Positions 34,123-43,398 of a stretch of DNA of 64,000 nucleotides are shown here, in pieces; position 1 is the first letter of the stretch, and every line of letters starts with the position of its first letter. The stretch lies in NCBI GenBank assembly GCA_947503345.1, contig CANNCW010000004.1, positions 236,463 through 300,462 on the forward strand. Reading direction: 5' to 3'. A model generated the notes under the pieces. That model was not told where the DNA came from. It saw only the letters and a list, made by a program, of their open reading frames with translations, and ran no database searches. Made by a program: the position numbers and the translations under genes. Source of the stretch: an uncultured Kangiella sp. (GTDB lineage Bacteria; Pseudomonadota; Gammaproteobacteria; Enterobacterales; Kangiellaceae).

Positions 34123-35280
34123 TTAACTTTTATAGCTAAGTCCATAGTGGAATAGACTATTGAATGGCTGTATTTGCCAATTATTGATTATTGGCATGGA
34201 TGTCTCTAATAATTGTCGCTCTGGCGTGCTTAGATCTGGATGCCATAAATCGGTGATCAGAACAACTCTAGTTTCATCAGAGTTATTCCAAGCTTCATGT
34301 AGGAAAGAGTCATCAAAAAGAAGTGGTTTCCCCTCCGTCCAATGTTTCTTTATTCCACCAACATTAATTCCTAGATCTCCTTCAGGAATAATAATGGGTA
34401 AGTGTAGTGTTAGTTTTAAATTAGATAAACCATAATGAGGCTGAATATGTGTTCCTGGCTTTAAAATGGATAGCATTATTTCAGGAGCATGCGGAGGACA
34501 CTGAGCTAATGGTAATGAGTTAATATATGCTAATAAAGAGGGATGTTCATTAATATTTAATATATCGTTCTTTTTTGAAAAACTAATTGAACTCCAACTA
34601 GGGTTATTTCTCAAATTTTCAAGTGAGGTATTGGACTTATGGTCAGATTCAAAATAGGGAGATGCAATATTATTTTCTAATATATTTATTACTTCCGCTT
34701 TTATAGCATTGATGTCAATATTATTGGGCAAATTTTCTATATAATGCCAAGGTTTGCTTGCAATATTAGGATAGTACAAAAATGTAGGTTTTTGTAATTC
34801 ATTGGGAATATCTTTTGTAGATTCTTTGATATTAAAGATATTTGTTGAAAACTTTTTAAATCGGTCTATTTTCGAAGCATGTTCTAAACTAGAGAGTTGC
34901 TTTGATAAGTTTAATTTAAAATAATGTGAGCCTCGATTAAAGCGCTCAAAGTTTTCTCTAAAGAACTTAACATCATTAAGTTCTTTAAGCTTCGTTGCCA
35001 GCTTATTATACCAATTTATAGCTTTTTCTTGATTTATGTTTGTGTAAAGCTCACTAATTGCTAGTAATGCAGACAGATTGTTATCATCAATATTAACGAT
35101 CGACTTTAATGTTTTAAGAAGGCTTTTATTATCCCCAGTTCGCTGATAAGCGGAGGCATATAAATTTAGTTGTACGATTGTTTCATCATCGTTATTCGCT
35201 TGAAAGTTTGCTAATGCTAATAATGCGTCTTTTACTTTACCCTTAATGATTAACTGATGAATAGCTTCAAATTTATCCAT
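34123..35280 (-). CDS. TPR-repeat aspartyl/asparaginyl beta-hydroxylase-like 2OG oxygenase
   Basis: This 385-residue protein has TPR-like helices over about 1-105 and an Asp/Asn beta-hydroxylase domain (PF05118) over about 165-350. The start of that domain has YYPNIASKPWHY; the iron ligands are H282 (QPHYG) and H328 (DDSFLHEAW), with R338 (ETRVV) as 2OG-binding Arg and DLWHPDL closing the domain. As in animal AspH, the usual carboxylate ligand is replaced by Gly (PHYG). One oddity: the second Arg of the NxRxRxH stretch of animal AspH is Thr291 here. It begins 2 bp after the stop of another oxygenase gene and is the last gene of the fdxA operon. Confidence 0.85.
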   Translation of the reverse strand: MDKFEAIHQLIIKGKVKDALLALANFQANNDDETIVQLNLYASAYQRTGDNKSLLKTLKSIVNIDDNNLSALLAISELYTNINQEKAINWYNKLATKLKELNDVKFFRENFERFNRGSHYFKLNLSKQLSSLEHASKIDRFKKFSTNIFNIKESTKDIPNELQKPTFLYYPNIASKPWHYIENLPNNIDINAIKAEVINILENNIASPYFESDHKSNTSLENLRNNPSWSSISFSKKNDILNINEHPSLLAYINSLPLAQCPPHAPEIMLSILKPGTHIQPHYGLSNLKLTLHLPIIIPEGDLGINVGGIKKHWTEGKPLLFDDSFLHEAWNNSDETRVVLITDLWHPDLSTPERQLLETSMPIINNWQIQPFNSLFHYGLSYKS

Positions 35281-35282
35281 TG

Positions 35283-35846
35283 TTAGTATTTTTCTAACTT
35301 TATTGCAAAAGTAAACCTGGGATCAGTACAGGAGCGAGAAGGAGTCCTACCTGCATGAATAATATTGCTATCAAAGAGGACTAACCTACCAGGTATAGGG
35401 CTACTCACAAACTCTGCATCTCCTGATTCATTAAAAAAGAGGGTTTCACCCCCCCATTCTTTACTCCATTGTTTAGAAATAAACCATAATGCAGTCACTT
35501 CGGAATGTGCTTCATTGCAATCTCTATGACTAAATAAAAAATCCCCGAAGCTAACTTGATTACAATAATGCCTATATGGACGATACTTTTCTTTCCCTTG
35601 AGTAAAGTGTTCAACTGCACGAATGGTGGCTTTGTGTAATGGTGTGCTTTTATACTCATCCAGTGATAAATTTAGTGCCCAATGAGGTGTTTTGGCTGTC
35701 TCTGGTGTGGCTACCTCTTTTTTCATGAATGGCGCATTTCTAAAAGCGTTATCTAAAGCTAAAGATTCTTTCTTGCTTATTAAACCATCGTAAATAGAAA
35801 TTTTTTTATCATCTATAGAATAAGAGCGAGTAGGGAGTATTTCCAT
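35283..35846 (-). CDS. 2OG-Fe(II) oxygenase (P4H/PF13640-like)
   Basis: This is a 187-residue single-domain protein. The ligand set is clear: H107-R-D109 (SHRDC), distal H164 (IIHAGRTPS) and R177 (DPRFTFAIKL), with WGGETLFF and RLVLFDSNIIH as the core strands. It belongs to the prolyl-hydroxylase-like superfamily, and this HxD...H spacing is also found in small cytosolic oxygenases next to TPR-AspH proteins. It lies 6 bp behind fdxA and 2 bp before the AspH-like gene, so the three are probably one transcript. The substrate is unknown. Confidence 0.8.
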   Translation of the reverse strand: MEILPTRSYSIDDKKISIYDGLISKKESLALDNAFRNAPFMKKEVATPETAKTPHWALNLSLDEYKSTPLHKATIRAVEHFTQGKEKYRPYRHYCNQVSFGDFLFSHRDCNEAHSEVTALWFISKQWSKEWGGETLFFNESGDAEFVSSPIPGRLVLFDSNIIHAGRTPSRSCTDPRFTFAIKLEKY

Positions 35847-35852
35847 CTCTAT

Positions 35853-36176
35853 TTACCTTTCTAAATACTGTAATTTATTTTCAACCCCATCCCACTCTTC
35901 GGCATCTTCTGGGGCATCTTTCTTTTCGGTGATATTTGGCCAAATCTCTGCTAATTCTGCGTTTAATTCAACAAACTCTTCTTGCCCTGCGGGAATATCA
36001 TCTTCTTCGAAAATGGCTTCGGCTGGGCATTCTGGCTCGCACAAGGCACAGTCAATACACTCGTCAGGATTAATTACTAAGAAATTAGGTCCTTCATAAA
36101 AGCAGTCCACGGGGCAGACTTCCACACAATCGGTGTGTTTACATTTAATACAGTTGTCAGTTACTACAAAGGCCAT
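35853..36176 (-). CDS. fdxA: Seven-iron ferredoxin (3Fe-4S/4Fe-4S), FdxA type
   Basis: This 107-residue protein is the standard Azotobacter FdI/FdxA type. [18 protein letters not shown] holds the 3Fe-4S cysteines plus one from the second cluster; [12 protein letters not shown] holds the 4Fe-4S set. The C-terminal half is the acidic extension with [11 protein letters not shown] and the [10 protein letters not shown] end that is very conserved in proteobacteria. Placement next to mutS is common (for example in Pseudomonas). Here two 2OG oxygenase genes follow at once, which is not the usual neighbour set as far as I know. Confidence 0.95.
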   Translation of the reverse strand: MAFVVTDNCIKCKHTDCVEVCPVDCFYEGPNFLVINPDECIDCALCEPECPAEAIFEEDDIPAGQEEFVELNAELAEIWPNITEKKDAPEDAEEWDGVENKLQYLER

Positions 36177-36215
36177 GATTTTTCCTAGAGCTTTTAATTA
36201 ATGGTAGAACAGGCG

Positions 36216-38810
36216 CTATTTTAGCGATTCCTTGAGTTTATACAATAGATCCAAGGCTTGGCGCGGTGATAATTCATCGATTTCAATCGCTTTTAAGGCT
36301 TTTTCCACTTCCGACTCGCTAACCGTTTCTTCTGGGAATTGATTAATATCAATTTCAGGCATAGCTGCTTCATGAGTACCTTCGGACTCAAAGTGCGCCA
36401 ATAAACTTTTAGCAGCTTGAATTACAGGCGAGGGAAGCCCTGCTAGTTGTCCTACTTGAATACCATAACTTTGGTTGGCCGCGCCATCATTAATTTTGTG
36501 TGAAAAAATCAAATTCGCACTACTGTTATCATGATGCTCTGTTGCGCCAAAATGCACGTTTTCCATATTTTCCCAACCTTCAGCTTGTTTGGTTAACTCA
36601 AAATAGTGAGTCGCAAATAGGGTGAAAGCATTAATTTTTTCATGGATATATTGAATGGTAGCAGAGGCTAAGGCGAGACCATCAAAAGTGGAAGTTCCAC
36701 GACCAATTTCATCGAGCAAGATCAAGCTGTTTCGAGTTGCATTGTTCAAGATATTGGCGGTTTCTGACATTTCCACCATAAAAGTTGAACGGCCAGAAGC
36801 TAGATCATCTGATGCGCCAATTCTAGTAAAGATTCTATCCACAGTGCCAATCTGAGCGCTTTGTGCTGGAACGAAACAACCAATATGAGTCATCAACACA
36901 ATCAAAGCGGTTTGGCGCATATAAGTTGATTTACCGCCCATATTAGGGCCAGTAATAATTAAACTGCGACGGGTTTGATTTAACGATAAGTTATTGGCAA
37001 TGAAGGGTTCATCCAAGTGGTATTCGACAACCGGATGACGAGCTTGCTCAATGGATATGGAATTATCACTAATTAAACTAGGGCGATTAAACTCTAAGGA
37101 TTCAGCGCGCTCAGCAAAGCAAGTTAGTAAGTCTAATTCTGCAATAGCACTTGCTGTGGATTGAATTTCAGGAACAAACTTTTGCAGTTCACAAATTAAA
37201 TCGGCATAAATTTTCTTTTCTAAGGCTAAAGCTTTAGATTTGCTGGATAAAACTTTTTCTTCGTACTCTTTTAATTCTGGTGTAATAAAACGTTCATTAT
37301 TTTTTAAAGTCTGACGACGAATATAATGTGCAGGCGCTTGCTCAGATTGGGCACGAGAAATTTCGATGTAAAAACCATGAACCTTGTTATAGCCTACTTT
37401 TAATGTGTTTAAACCTGTTTGTTCTTTTTCGGTTTGCTCAAGACGCAACATAAAGTCATTGGCATCAGAGGCAAGGTTTTTTAATTCGTCTAATTCAGAG
37501 TTAAAACCTTCTGCAATCATACCACCATCACGGATTACCATGGGTGGTTGTTCAATGATAGATCTAGTTAATAAATCTTGAAGACCGTTTAGCGTATGGA
37601 TTTCTGAGTTTAGATTAACGGCAATGCTATTGTTTGTTATAAAGTCTTCTAAAGTTTCTGAAGCACGCAAACCATTCTCTAATCGTTTTAAATCACGAGG
37701 ATTGGCACTGCCTAAAGCCAGTCTTGTTGAGATTCTTTCAATATCCGCAATGTCGCTTAAAATTTCTTGTAACTCAACAAAGTGGTGTTCGTTTTGTAAT
37801 TGCCCAACTGCATCTAAACGTTGATTGATTTGGCTTCGAGCACGTAATGGCGCGTGTAACCATCGTTTTAACAAGCGCGCGCCCATTACTGTTTTGGTGG
37901 TATTTAATACTTCAAATAAAGTGTTTTGAGTGCCACCTTGTAAATTTTCTGTTAGCTCTAAATTTCTACGAGTTGCAGGATCAAGCGTTAACTGAGCATC
38001 GTCTTGTTGACGTTGTAGGGTTCGAATATGTGGCAGTGAATTTAGCTGTGTGTTTTTGGCATAAGTTAACACTGCGCCAGCGGCAGATACCGCCAAGTTA
38101 AAATCATCACAACCAAAAGAATCTAAATTTTTAACGTTAAAATGCTTTAAAAGATTGGCTAAATTTTGTTCATAATCAAAAGCAAAGTCAGGTTGCGATT
38201 TTATACTGGTTTCTAAGCTACCAATGATACTTTGCTGGGTATCACTGATAACCATTTCAGCAGGTTTCAAACGATAGAGTTCCGCTTGAAAAGCATTTTG
38301 ATTATCAAACTCGGATAACCAAAAGCGACCAGATGCCATGTCAATACATGCTAAACCATACTTGTCGTATTTCTTATAAGCAGAACCAAGTAATTGGTCA
38401 GAATTAGCATCCAGTAGGTTTTCATCGTAGAGGGTACCAGGGGTAACAATCCGAACCACTTTCCGTTCAACTGGTCCTTTGCTAGTGGCAGGATCACCAA
38501 TTTGTTCACAAATAGCGACAGATTCACCAAGTTTTACTAAGCGAGCTAAATAGCCATCAACTGCATGAAAGGGCACACCAGCCATTGGAATAGGCTCGCC
38601 TGCAGAAGCGCCACGCTTGGTTAGCGTTAAATCAAGAATCTCAGCCGCACGTTTAGCATCCTCATAAAACAACTCATAAAAATCGCCCATACGATAAAAT
38701 AATAAATAATCTGGATGCTCGTTTTTTAGACGCCAGTATTGACGCATCATTGGAGTGTGATGTTGCAAAGCAGGATCATGTATATCGCTAGTTTGATCAG
38801 ATTTCGCCAT
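36216..38810 (-). CDS. mutS: DNA mismatch repair protein MutS
   Basis: This 864-residue protein is complete. The mismatch-recognition Phe-x-Glu lies in [13 protein letters not shown] (about 42-52). The ATPase has Walker [14 protein letters not shown] (about 617-629), then [16 protein letters not shown] and Walker [17 protein letters not shown]. The C-terminal helix-turn-helix for dimerisation and a short MutL/beta-clamp tail follow. It recognises base mismatches and recruits MutL. There is no visible Shine-Dalgarno before the ATG. It is divergent from pncC and followed by fdxA. Confidence 0.97.
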   Translation of the reverse strand: MAKSDQTSDIHDPALQHHTPMMRQYWRLKNEHPDYLLFYRMGDFYELFYEDAKRAAEILDLTLTKRGASAGEPIPMAGVPFHAVDGYLARLVKLGESVAICEQIGDPATSKGPVERKVVRIVTPGTLYDENLLDANSDQLLGSAYKKYDKYGLACIDMASGRFWLSEFDNQNAFQAELYRLKPAEMVISDTQQSIIGSLETSIKSQPDFAFDYEQNLANLLKHFNVKNLDSFGCDDFNLAVSAAGAVLTYAKNTQLNSLPHIRTLQRQQDDAQLTLDPATRRNLELTENLQGGTQNTLFEVLNTTKTVMGARLLKRWLHAPLRARSQINQRLDAVGQLQNEHHFVELQEILSDIADIERISTRLALGSANPRDLKRLENGLRASETLEDFITNNSIAVNLNSEIHTLNGLQDLLTRSIIEQPPMVIRDGGMIAEGFNSELDELKNLASDANDFMLRLEQTEKEQTGLNTLKVGYNKVHGFYIEISRAQSEQAPAHYIRRQTLKNNERFITPELKEYEEKVLSSKSKALALEKKIYADLICELQKFVPEIQSTASAIAELDLLTCFAERAESLEFNRPSLISDNSISIEQARHPVVEYHLDEPFIANNLSLNQTRRSLIITGPNMGGKSTYMRQTALIVLMTHIGCFVPAQSAQIGTVDRIFTRIGASDDLASGRSTFMVEMSETANILNNATRNSLILLDEIGRGTSTFDGLALASATIQYIHEKINAFTLFATHYFELTKQAEGWENMENVHFGATEHHDNSSANLIFSHKINDGAANQSYGIQVGQLAGLPSPVIQAAKSLLAHFESEGTHEAAMPEIDINQFPEETVSESEVEKALKAIEIDELSPRQALDLLYKLKESLK

Positions 38811-38899
38811 GAAGGAATTATTATATTATGATGCTATTTACTAAGTGGCTATAGCTTAACGGATCTAGCCGAAAACATAAATCATTTGCTACGGCATTT

Positions 38900-39400
38900 A
38901 TGGAGTTCCTCTTGGACTTAAATACATCGCTGGAGATAATCGCGCAAAAATTAGTCGATAAAGGATTAATGGTGGTTACGGCCGAGTCCTGCACAGGCGG
39001 TATGATTTCAACTGCCTGTACCGATTTACCTGGAAGTTCGAAGTGGTTTGATAGAGCTTTTATTACTTACTCGAATGATGCCAAACATGAAATGCTGGGG
39101 GTTCCAATGGAGCTTATCGAAGCCGCTGGCGCTGTTTCTATGGACGTGGTCAAAAGTATGGCTAAAGGTGCTTACAACAGAGCTGGAAAGGGTAAGCGCA
39201 TAGCGGTAGCGGTAAGCGGAGTTGCGGGGCCTGATGGTGGTACTGAAGATAAGCCTGTTGGCACGGTATGGTTTGGCTATGCTCATGCCTTAGGCGCGGG
39301 CGCACATAAATTGGTTTTTGGTGGAGATAGAGGACAGGTGCGACAGCAGGCAGTTGTTAAGGCTTTGGAACTGATTGATAGTTTGATAGTAGATTTTTAA
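38900..39400 (+). CDS. pncC: Nicotinamide-nucleotide amidohydrolase PncC (CinA C-terminal domain)
   Basis: This protein has 166 residues, a stand-alone CinA C-terminal domain that deamidates NMN to nicotinate mononucleotide in NAD recycling. Conserved blocks are TAESCTGGMISTACTDLPGSS with the catalytic Ser, FDRAFITYSNDAKHEMLGV with the Tyr and Lys, and AVSGVAGPDGGTEDKPVGTVWF. The ATG at 38900 has no ribosome site; a TTG at 38912 has GGAG 6 nt upstream and may be the true start, costing four residues. The mutS-pncC divergent pair is common in gammaproteobacteria; recA, the usual next gene, is not here. Confidence 0.92.
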   Translation: MEFLLDLNTSLEIIAQKLVDKGLMVVTAESCTGGMISTACTDLPGSSKWFDRAFITYSNDAKHEMLGVPMELIEAAGAVSMDVVKSMAKGAYNRAGKGKRIAVAVSGVAGPDGGTEDKPVGTVWFGYAHALGAGAHKLVFGGDRGQVRQQAVVKALELIDSLIVDF

Positions 39401-39445
39401 ATATTAACTTGTTCTATACTTGTTATATTGTCTTATAAAGTCACT

Positions 39446-40186
39446 TTACTCTTTGACCGGCCAATTATTAAGGGAAGTATCTTTAACTAATGAGCACTTA
39501 TGTCGCTTATACTCAAAGTGTTGTCCTGTACTATCTAAAAACTCTAGCACTTCATTATTGCTTACGGATGTAATATAAATATTTTTAGGGAGATTTGTGC
39601 ACCGAATGTTTTTTTGGAATTGACTGTGAACAATCAAGCGACTACCAATCGTATTTATTCCATCCGTTGCATATGCCATAAATGGTTTATAAACAAAGAT
39701 GATAGATACTCCTAAGCCTATAAATATAACAAAGCTATGAAAGGATTGTTGACTCGTTGAATTGTTCTTTTTTGTAAATACTGATTTATATCCAACGTGA
39801 AGGTATAAAAAGAATAGTAAAACATTAATGATAATCAGCCAAAGAAAGACACTAGTTAATAGCGTAGAAGCTAATAAAGCGTTTTTAAAAAGAAATGGAT
39901 CTTCAGGTATAAGAGCAGAAACATTACTCACGGATAAAAATGAAGCAAGAGAGCCTATAATTATTAATTGTGCAAATTGCACAGGTGGTTTTGTTAAAGA
40001 TTTAAGGAAGCCCTTAATGACTGGGTTATAGCTACCGATAGTGGCAAGTAACAATACCGTTATAAGTTGAAATGCTAGTAGCTCTGCGATCACCTTTCCA
40101 TTTGATAAAAAATAACTTCCCACAACTATTAATGAAATAAATAAAACGATCACTCCTAATCCATTTAATATCCAGTGTTTATTCAT
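39446..40186 (-). CDS. Hypothetical membrane protein
   Basis: This is a 246-residue protein with five or six predicted transmembrane segments (about 8-28, 33-50, 70-90, 100-130 and 145-170) and a C-terminal soluble region of about 75 residues holding two cysteines (CTNLPKNIYIT and HKCSLV). I recognise no family. It is AT-rich and isolated between pncC and the M2 peptidase gene, with a terminator hairpin upstream that belongs to the peptidase gene. The soluble end probably lies outside the cytoplasm, judging by the cysteines, but this is only a guess. Confidence 0.5.
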   Translation of the reverse strand: MNKHWILNGLGVIVLFISLIVVGSYFLSNGKVIAELLAFQLITVLLLATIGSYNPVIKGFLKSLTKPPVQFAQLIIIGSLASFLSVSNVSALIPEDPFLFKNALLASTLLTSVFLWLIIINVLLFFLYLHVGYKSVFTKKNNSTSQQSFHSFVIFIGLGVSIIFVYKPFMAYATDGINTIGSRLIVHSQFQKNIRCTNLPKNIYITSVSNNEVLEFLDSTGQHFEYKRHKCSLVKDTSLNNWPVKE

Positions 40187-40234
40187 CGCTAGTAATTTAC
40201 ATGATTGGTTTGTATTGATAGCTAATAATAATTA

Positions 40235-40263
40235 AAAGCCTTCGTAATTGCGAAGGCTTTATT
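40235..40263 (-). terminator. Terminator of the M2 peptidase gene
   Basis: AAAGCCTTCG (40235-40244) and CGAAGGCTTT (40251-40260) form a perfect 10-bp stem with a TAATTG loop, about 45 bp after the peptidase stop. On the minus strand the T-rich arm is followed by TAATTATTA. Confidence 0.7.
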
Positions 40264-40304
40264 GCAGGTAGAGTGTGATTGCTTAATCTTCTTTTTTGAA
40301 ATGC

Positions 40305-42161
40305 TTACCAACCACACTGACGGTCTTTATTTTGCTCGTCTAACCATGCTTTAAGTGGTGCATAGTATTCTAGTACAGCGGTGGCATCCATTTCTCTTTG
40401 ACCAGTCATGGCTTCTAATGCATCTGGCCATGGACGTGAGGCACCCATTTCCAACATAGCATTTAACTTAGCGCCAGCTTCTTTGTCGCCGTAGAAAGAA
40501 CAACGGTGAAGTGGACCTTCGTTGCCAGCCATTTTGCACATGTCTCGGAAGAATTGGAATTGCAAAATGTGTGCTAAGAAATAGCGTGAGTAAGGCGTAT
40601 TACCAGGAATGTGGTATTTAGCACCAGGATCAAAATCATTTTCGCTACGCGCTACTGGCGGCTTTAAACCTTGATATTTTTCACGCAAATCCCACCAGCC
40701 TTGGTTGTAGTTTTCTGGCGTAATTTCACCATTGAAAACTTTCCAACGCCATTGGTCTACTAATAAACCAAATGGTAAGAAAGCAACTTTATCTAACGCT
40801 GAACGCATTAATAAAGCTACGTCTGCTGATGCATCTGGTTCTTCTTCAATTAAGCCAATTTGCTTTAGGTATTTTGGCGTAATGGATAGGGCAACCGTAT
40901 CACCAATTGCTTCGTGGAAACCGTCATTTGCACTGTTTTTATAGTACAAAGGCTGATTCATGTAAGCACGTTGATAGTAGTTATGACCTAACTCGTGGTG
41001 TACGGTTTGGAAATCATCTGCGTTGATTTCTGTACACATTTTAATGCGGATGTCTTCTTTGTTATCCAAGTCCCAAGCTGAAGCGTGACATTGCACATCA
41101 CGGTCGCGTGGCTTAACGAATAAAGAACGATCCCAGAAAGTTTGTGGTAATTCTTCGAAACCTAAAGACGAGAAGAAGTCTTCACCGGTTTTAACCATTT
41201 TCTTAACGGCTTTTTCTTTTTCTGCATGAGTTACCACTTCATGGTCAACACCGTAATGTTTTTCCAAGATTGGGTTAATATCGATACCTTTAGCGCCATC
41301 TTTTGGTCCTGCGATATCATAAATATTAGCCCATTGTTGTGCCCACATATTACCGAATAAGTGCGCTGGCATTGGACCTTCGGTAGAAACGACTTCATCG
41401 CCATATTGGTCATTCATTTCTGCACGAACGTGACAGTGAAGGGAGTCATATAATGGCTTAACTTGACCCCATAAACGGTCTAACTCGGCAGCGAAATCAT
41501 CAGCTGGCATGTCGTATTTTGAACGCCACATAGCGCCTGTATCTTTATAGCCTAATTCGCTTGAACCTTCGTTGGCGATAGAAACCATTTCTTCATACAA
41601 AGGGCGCATTGGCTTTGAAATTTCACGCCAGCCTTGCCATGCTTCTAAAAGCTCTTCTGGATCACGAGATTTTACTAAGGTTTGTGTCAGCTCGCCTAGA
41701 GAGCGACCATCTGGGCTACGACCTTGTGCGTAGATACTGTCTAACTTTGAAGTGATTTCAGCGAGCTTTTTTGTTTTTTCCGCATCTGATGGTGCGGGTA
41801 ATGTTAAACCCAGTTTAATCATTTCTAATTTACGCGCTACATCATAAGGCAACTCTAAACCATTGAATTTCTTAGCTTCGTTAGCCAATTCAACGCCTAG
41901 TTTTGTGAAACGTTCACCAACTTCCGCGTTCAACGCTGTGGTGTCTTCAGTTACGAAGTTGGCGTTAACCCATGCGATTTTAGAACCGTAGTCAGATAAG
42001 TCAGATAGCTCTTTTTCAGCGCGATCAACAAATTCAGCGGCATCTTGTGCTTTAATTTCTTCTGGCTCCATAGGCTCAACAACGCGGTTGTCACACGCCG
42101 TTAGGCCAAATACTGCACTTAACACTAAAGTGCTAGTAATACTTTTCCTAAAGTTTTTCAT
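40305..42161 (-). CDS. M2-family dipeptidyl carboxypeptidase (ACE-like) lipoprotein
   Basis: This 618-residue protein has a lipoprotein signal (lipobox LTAC, Cys23). It carries the M2 zinc site HHELGHNYYQRAY with HExxH, the third ligand in HEAIGDTVALS, and YHIPGNTPYSRYFLA near the C-terminus, all typical of angiotensin-converting-enzyme-like peptidases, which remove dipeptides from peptide C-termini. Bacterial relatives have this same one-domain size. Being lipid-anchored, it should digest peptides in the periplasm, which suits a peptide-eating lifestyle. AGAGAG precedes the ATG; the start is supported by the signal peptide. Confidence 0.93.
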   Translation of the reverse strand: MKNFRKSITSTLVLSAVFGLTACDNRVVEPMEPEEIKAQDAAEFVDRAEKELSDLSDYGSKIAWVNANFVTEDTTALNAEVGERFTKLGVELANEAKKFNGLELPYDVARKLEMIKLGLTLPAPSDAEKTKKLAEITSKLDSIYAQGRSPDGRSLGELTQTLVKSRDPEELLEAWQGWREISKPMRPLYEEMVSIANEGSSELGYKDTGAMWRSKYDMPADDFAAELDRLWGQVKPLYDSLHCHVRAEMNDQYGDEVVSTEGPMPAHLFGNMWAQQWANIYDIAGPKDGAKGIDINPILEKHYGVDHEVVTHAEKEKAVKKMVKTGEDFFSSLGFEELPQTFWDRSLFVKPRDRDVQCHASAWDLDNKEDIRIKMCTEINADDFQTVHHELGHNYYQRAYMNQPLYYKNSANDGFHEAIGDTVALSITPKYLKQIGLIEEEPDASADVALLMRSALDKVAFLPFGLLVDQWRWKVFNGEITPENYNQGWWDLREKYQGLKPPVARSENDFDPGAKYHIPGNTPYSRYFLAHILQFQFFRDMCKMAGNEGPLHRCSFYGDKEAGAKLNAMLEMGASRPWPDALEAMTGQREMDATAVLEYYAPLKAWLDEQNKDRQCGW

Positions 42162-42366
42162 AATTATCTCTCTTGTTTTAGAGTCATGCTATATGGAGGA
42201 CTCTTTTAATTGCTACATACCCATCGCTAAAATCTTGCGATATGCGAGTTATTATATCTATTTTCAGTGGTTTTAGAAGTTGGCATAGTGTCTCTTGGCG
42301 CCTAATTAGGTAGAATGCTGCTCAGAATAGAAAAATATTACAAAAATCCTTAGTTTTGGAGCACAG

Positions 42367-43389
42367 ATGTCGATAACAAAAGCCATGTATGGCCCGTTAA
42401 TGTTGGATTTAGAAGGGTTCACATTGAATCCTCGCGAAATGGATTTGCTGAAAAACCCTATGATTGGCGGTTTGATTTTATTTACCCGAAATTTTGCTTC
42501 AGTAAACCAAGTAGCAGATCTCTGTATGGCGGTTCGCGAAGAGTCTGCTGGTGATATTATTATTGCGGTTGATCATGAAGGAGGGCGAGTACAGCGTTTT
42601 CGCGAAGGTTTTAGCGTCATTCCACCAATGGGCGAGATTTTAGCCAATCATCAAGACATCGAAGTTGCCAAACAAAAGGCCTATGGTTGGGGCGCCATGA
42701 TTGCAATGGAAGTTCAGGGTGTTGGTATTGATATTAGCTTTGCACCCGTTTTAGATTTAAATCGTGAAATTAGCGAAGTCATTGGTGATAGAGCATTTTC
42801 GGGTCATGTGGTTGAAGTAATTGAGCTTGGACGAGCTTTTATTAAAGGCATGAATGATCATGGTATGGCAACTACTGCCAAGCACTTTCCAGGGCATGGA
42901 TCGGTTCGAGCCGATTCACATATTGAAATTCCTGTGGACGATAGACCTCGCGAGCAAATTATTTCGCAAGATATGCGGGTGTTTTCTGAGTTGGCTCAAG
43001 ACTATCAAGCCGTGATGCCAGCACATGTGATATATCCCTCAGTGGACAAACATCCAGCAGGTTTTTCTGAAATTTGGCTAAAAGATATTTTACGCAAACA
43101 GCTTGGATTTAATGGTGTTATTTTCAGTGATGACTTATCGATGGAAGGCGCTACGGTTGCTGGTGATTATCACGCGCGTGCGGATATAGCTTTAGAAGCA
43201 GGCTGTGACATGGTGTTGGTTTGTAATCATCCCATTGAAGCACAAGAACTTGCGGATGCAGGAAAGCTACCAGTAGATGCAGAAAACTCCGAGCGCATTG
43301 AAAGAATGGCTGGCAAGCAATTGCAATACAACTTGAGCCAAGTTCAATCCAGTGAACCTTGGTTAGATATCAATAACAAATTAGTATAA
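42367..43389 (+). CDS. nagZ: Beta-N-acetylhexosaminidase (GH3), peptidoglycan recycling
   Basis: This 340-residue protein has the normal length of NagZ. It removes GlcNAc from GlcNAc-anhydroMur-peptides in the cytoplasm. Conserved parts are GGLILFTRNF, IIAVDHEGGRVQRFREGF, DISFAPVLDLN, the NagZ signature KHFPGHGSVRADSH containing the catalytic His, and VIFSDDLSMEGA with the nucleophile Asp. GGAG lies before the start. mscS follows 9 bp later. Confidence 0.95.
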   Translation: MSITKAMYGPLMLDLEGFTLNPREMDLLKNPMIGGLILFTRNFASVNQVADLCMAVREESAGDIIIAVDHEGGRVQRFREGFSVIPPMGEILANHQDIEVAKQKAYGWGAMIAMEVQGVGIDISFAPVLDLNREISEVIGDRAFSGHVVEVIELGRAFIKGMNDHGMATTAKHFPGHGSVRADSHIEIPVDDRPREQIISQDMRVFSELAQDYQAVMPAHVIYPSVDKHPAGFSEIWLKDILRKQLGFNGVIFSDDLSMEGATVAGDYHARADIALEAGCDMVLVCNHPIEAQELADAGKLPVDAENSERIERMAGKQLQYNLSQVQSSEPWLDINNKLV

Positions 43390-43398
43390 AAACAACTC

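Noticed and set aside
42177..42206. Inverted repeat AGAGTC / GACTCT upstream of the M2 peptidase gene.
   Set aside because: The arms are only 6 bp with a 12-nt gap and no further support; such a match is expected by chance at this length.
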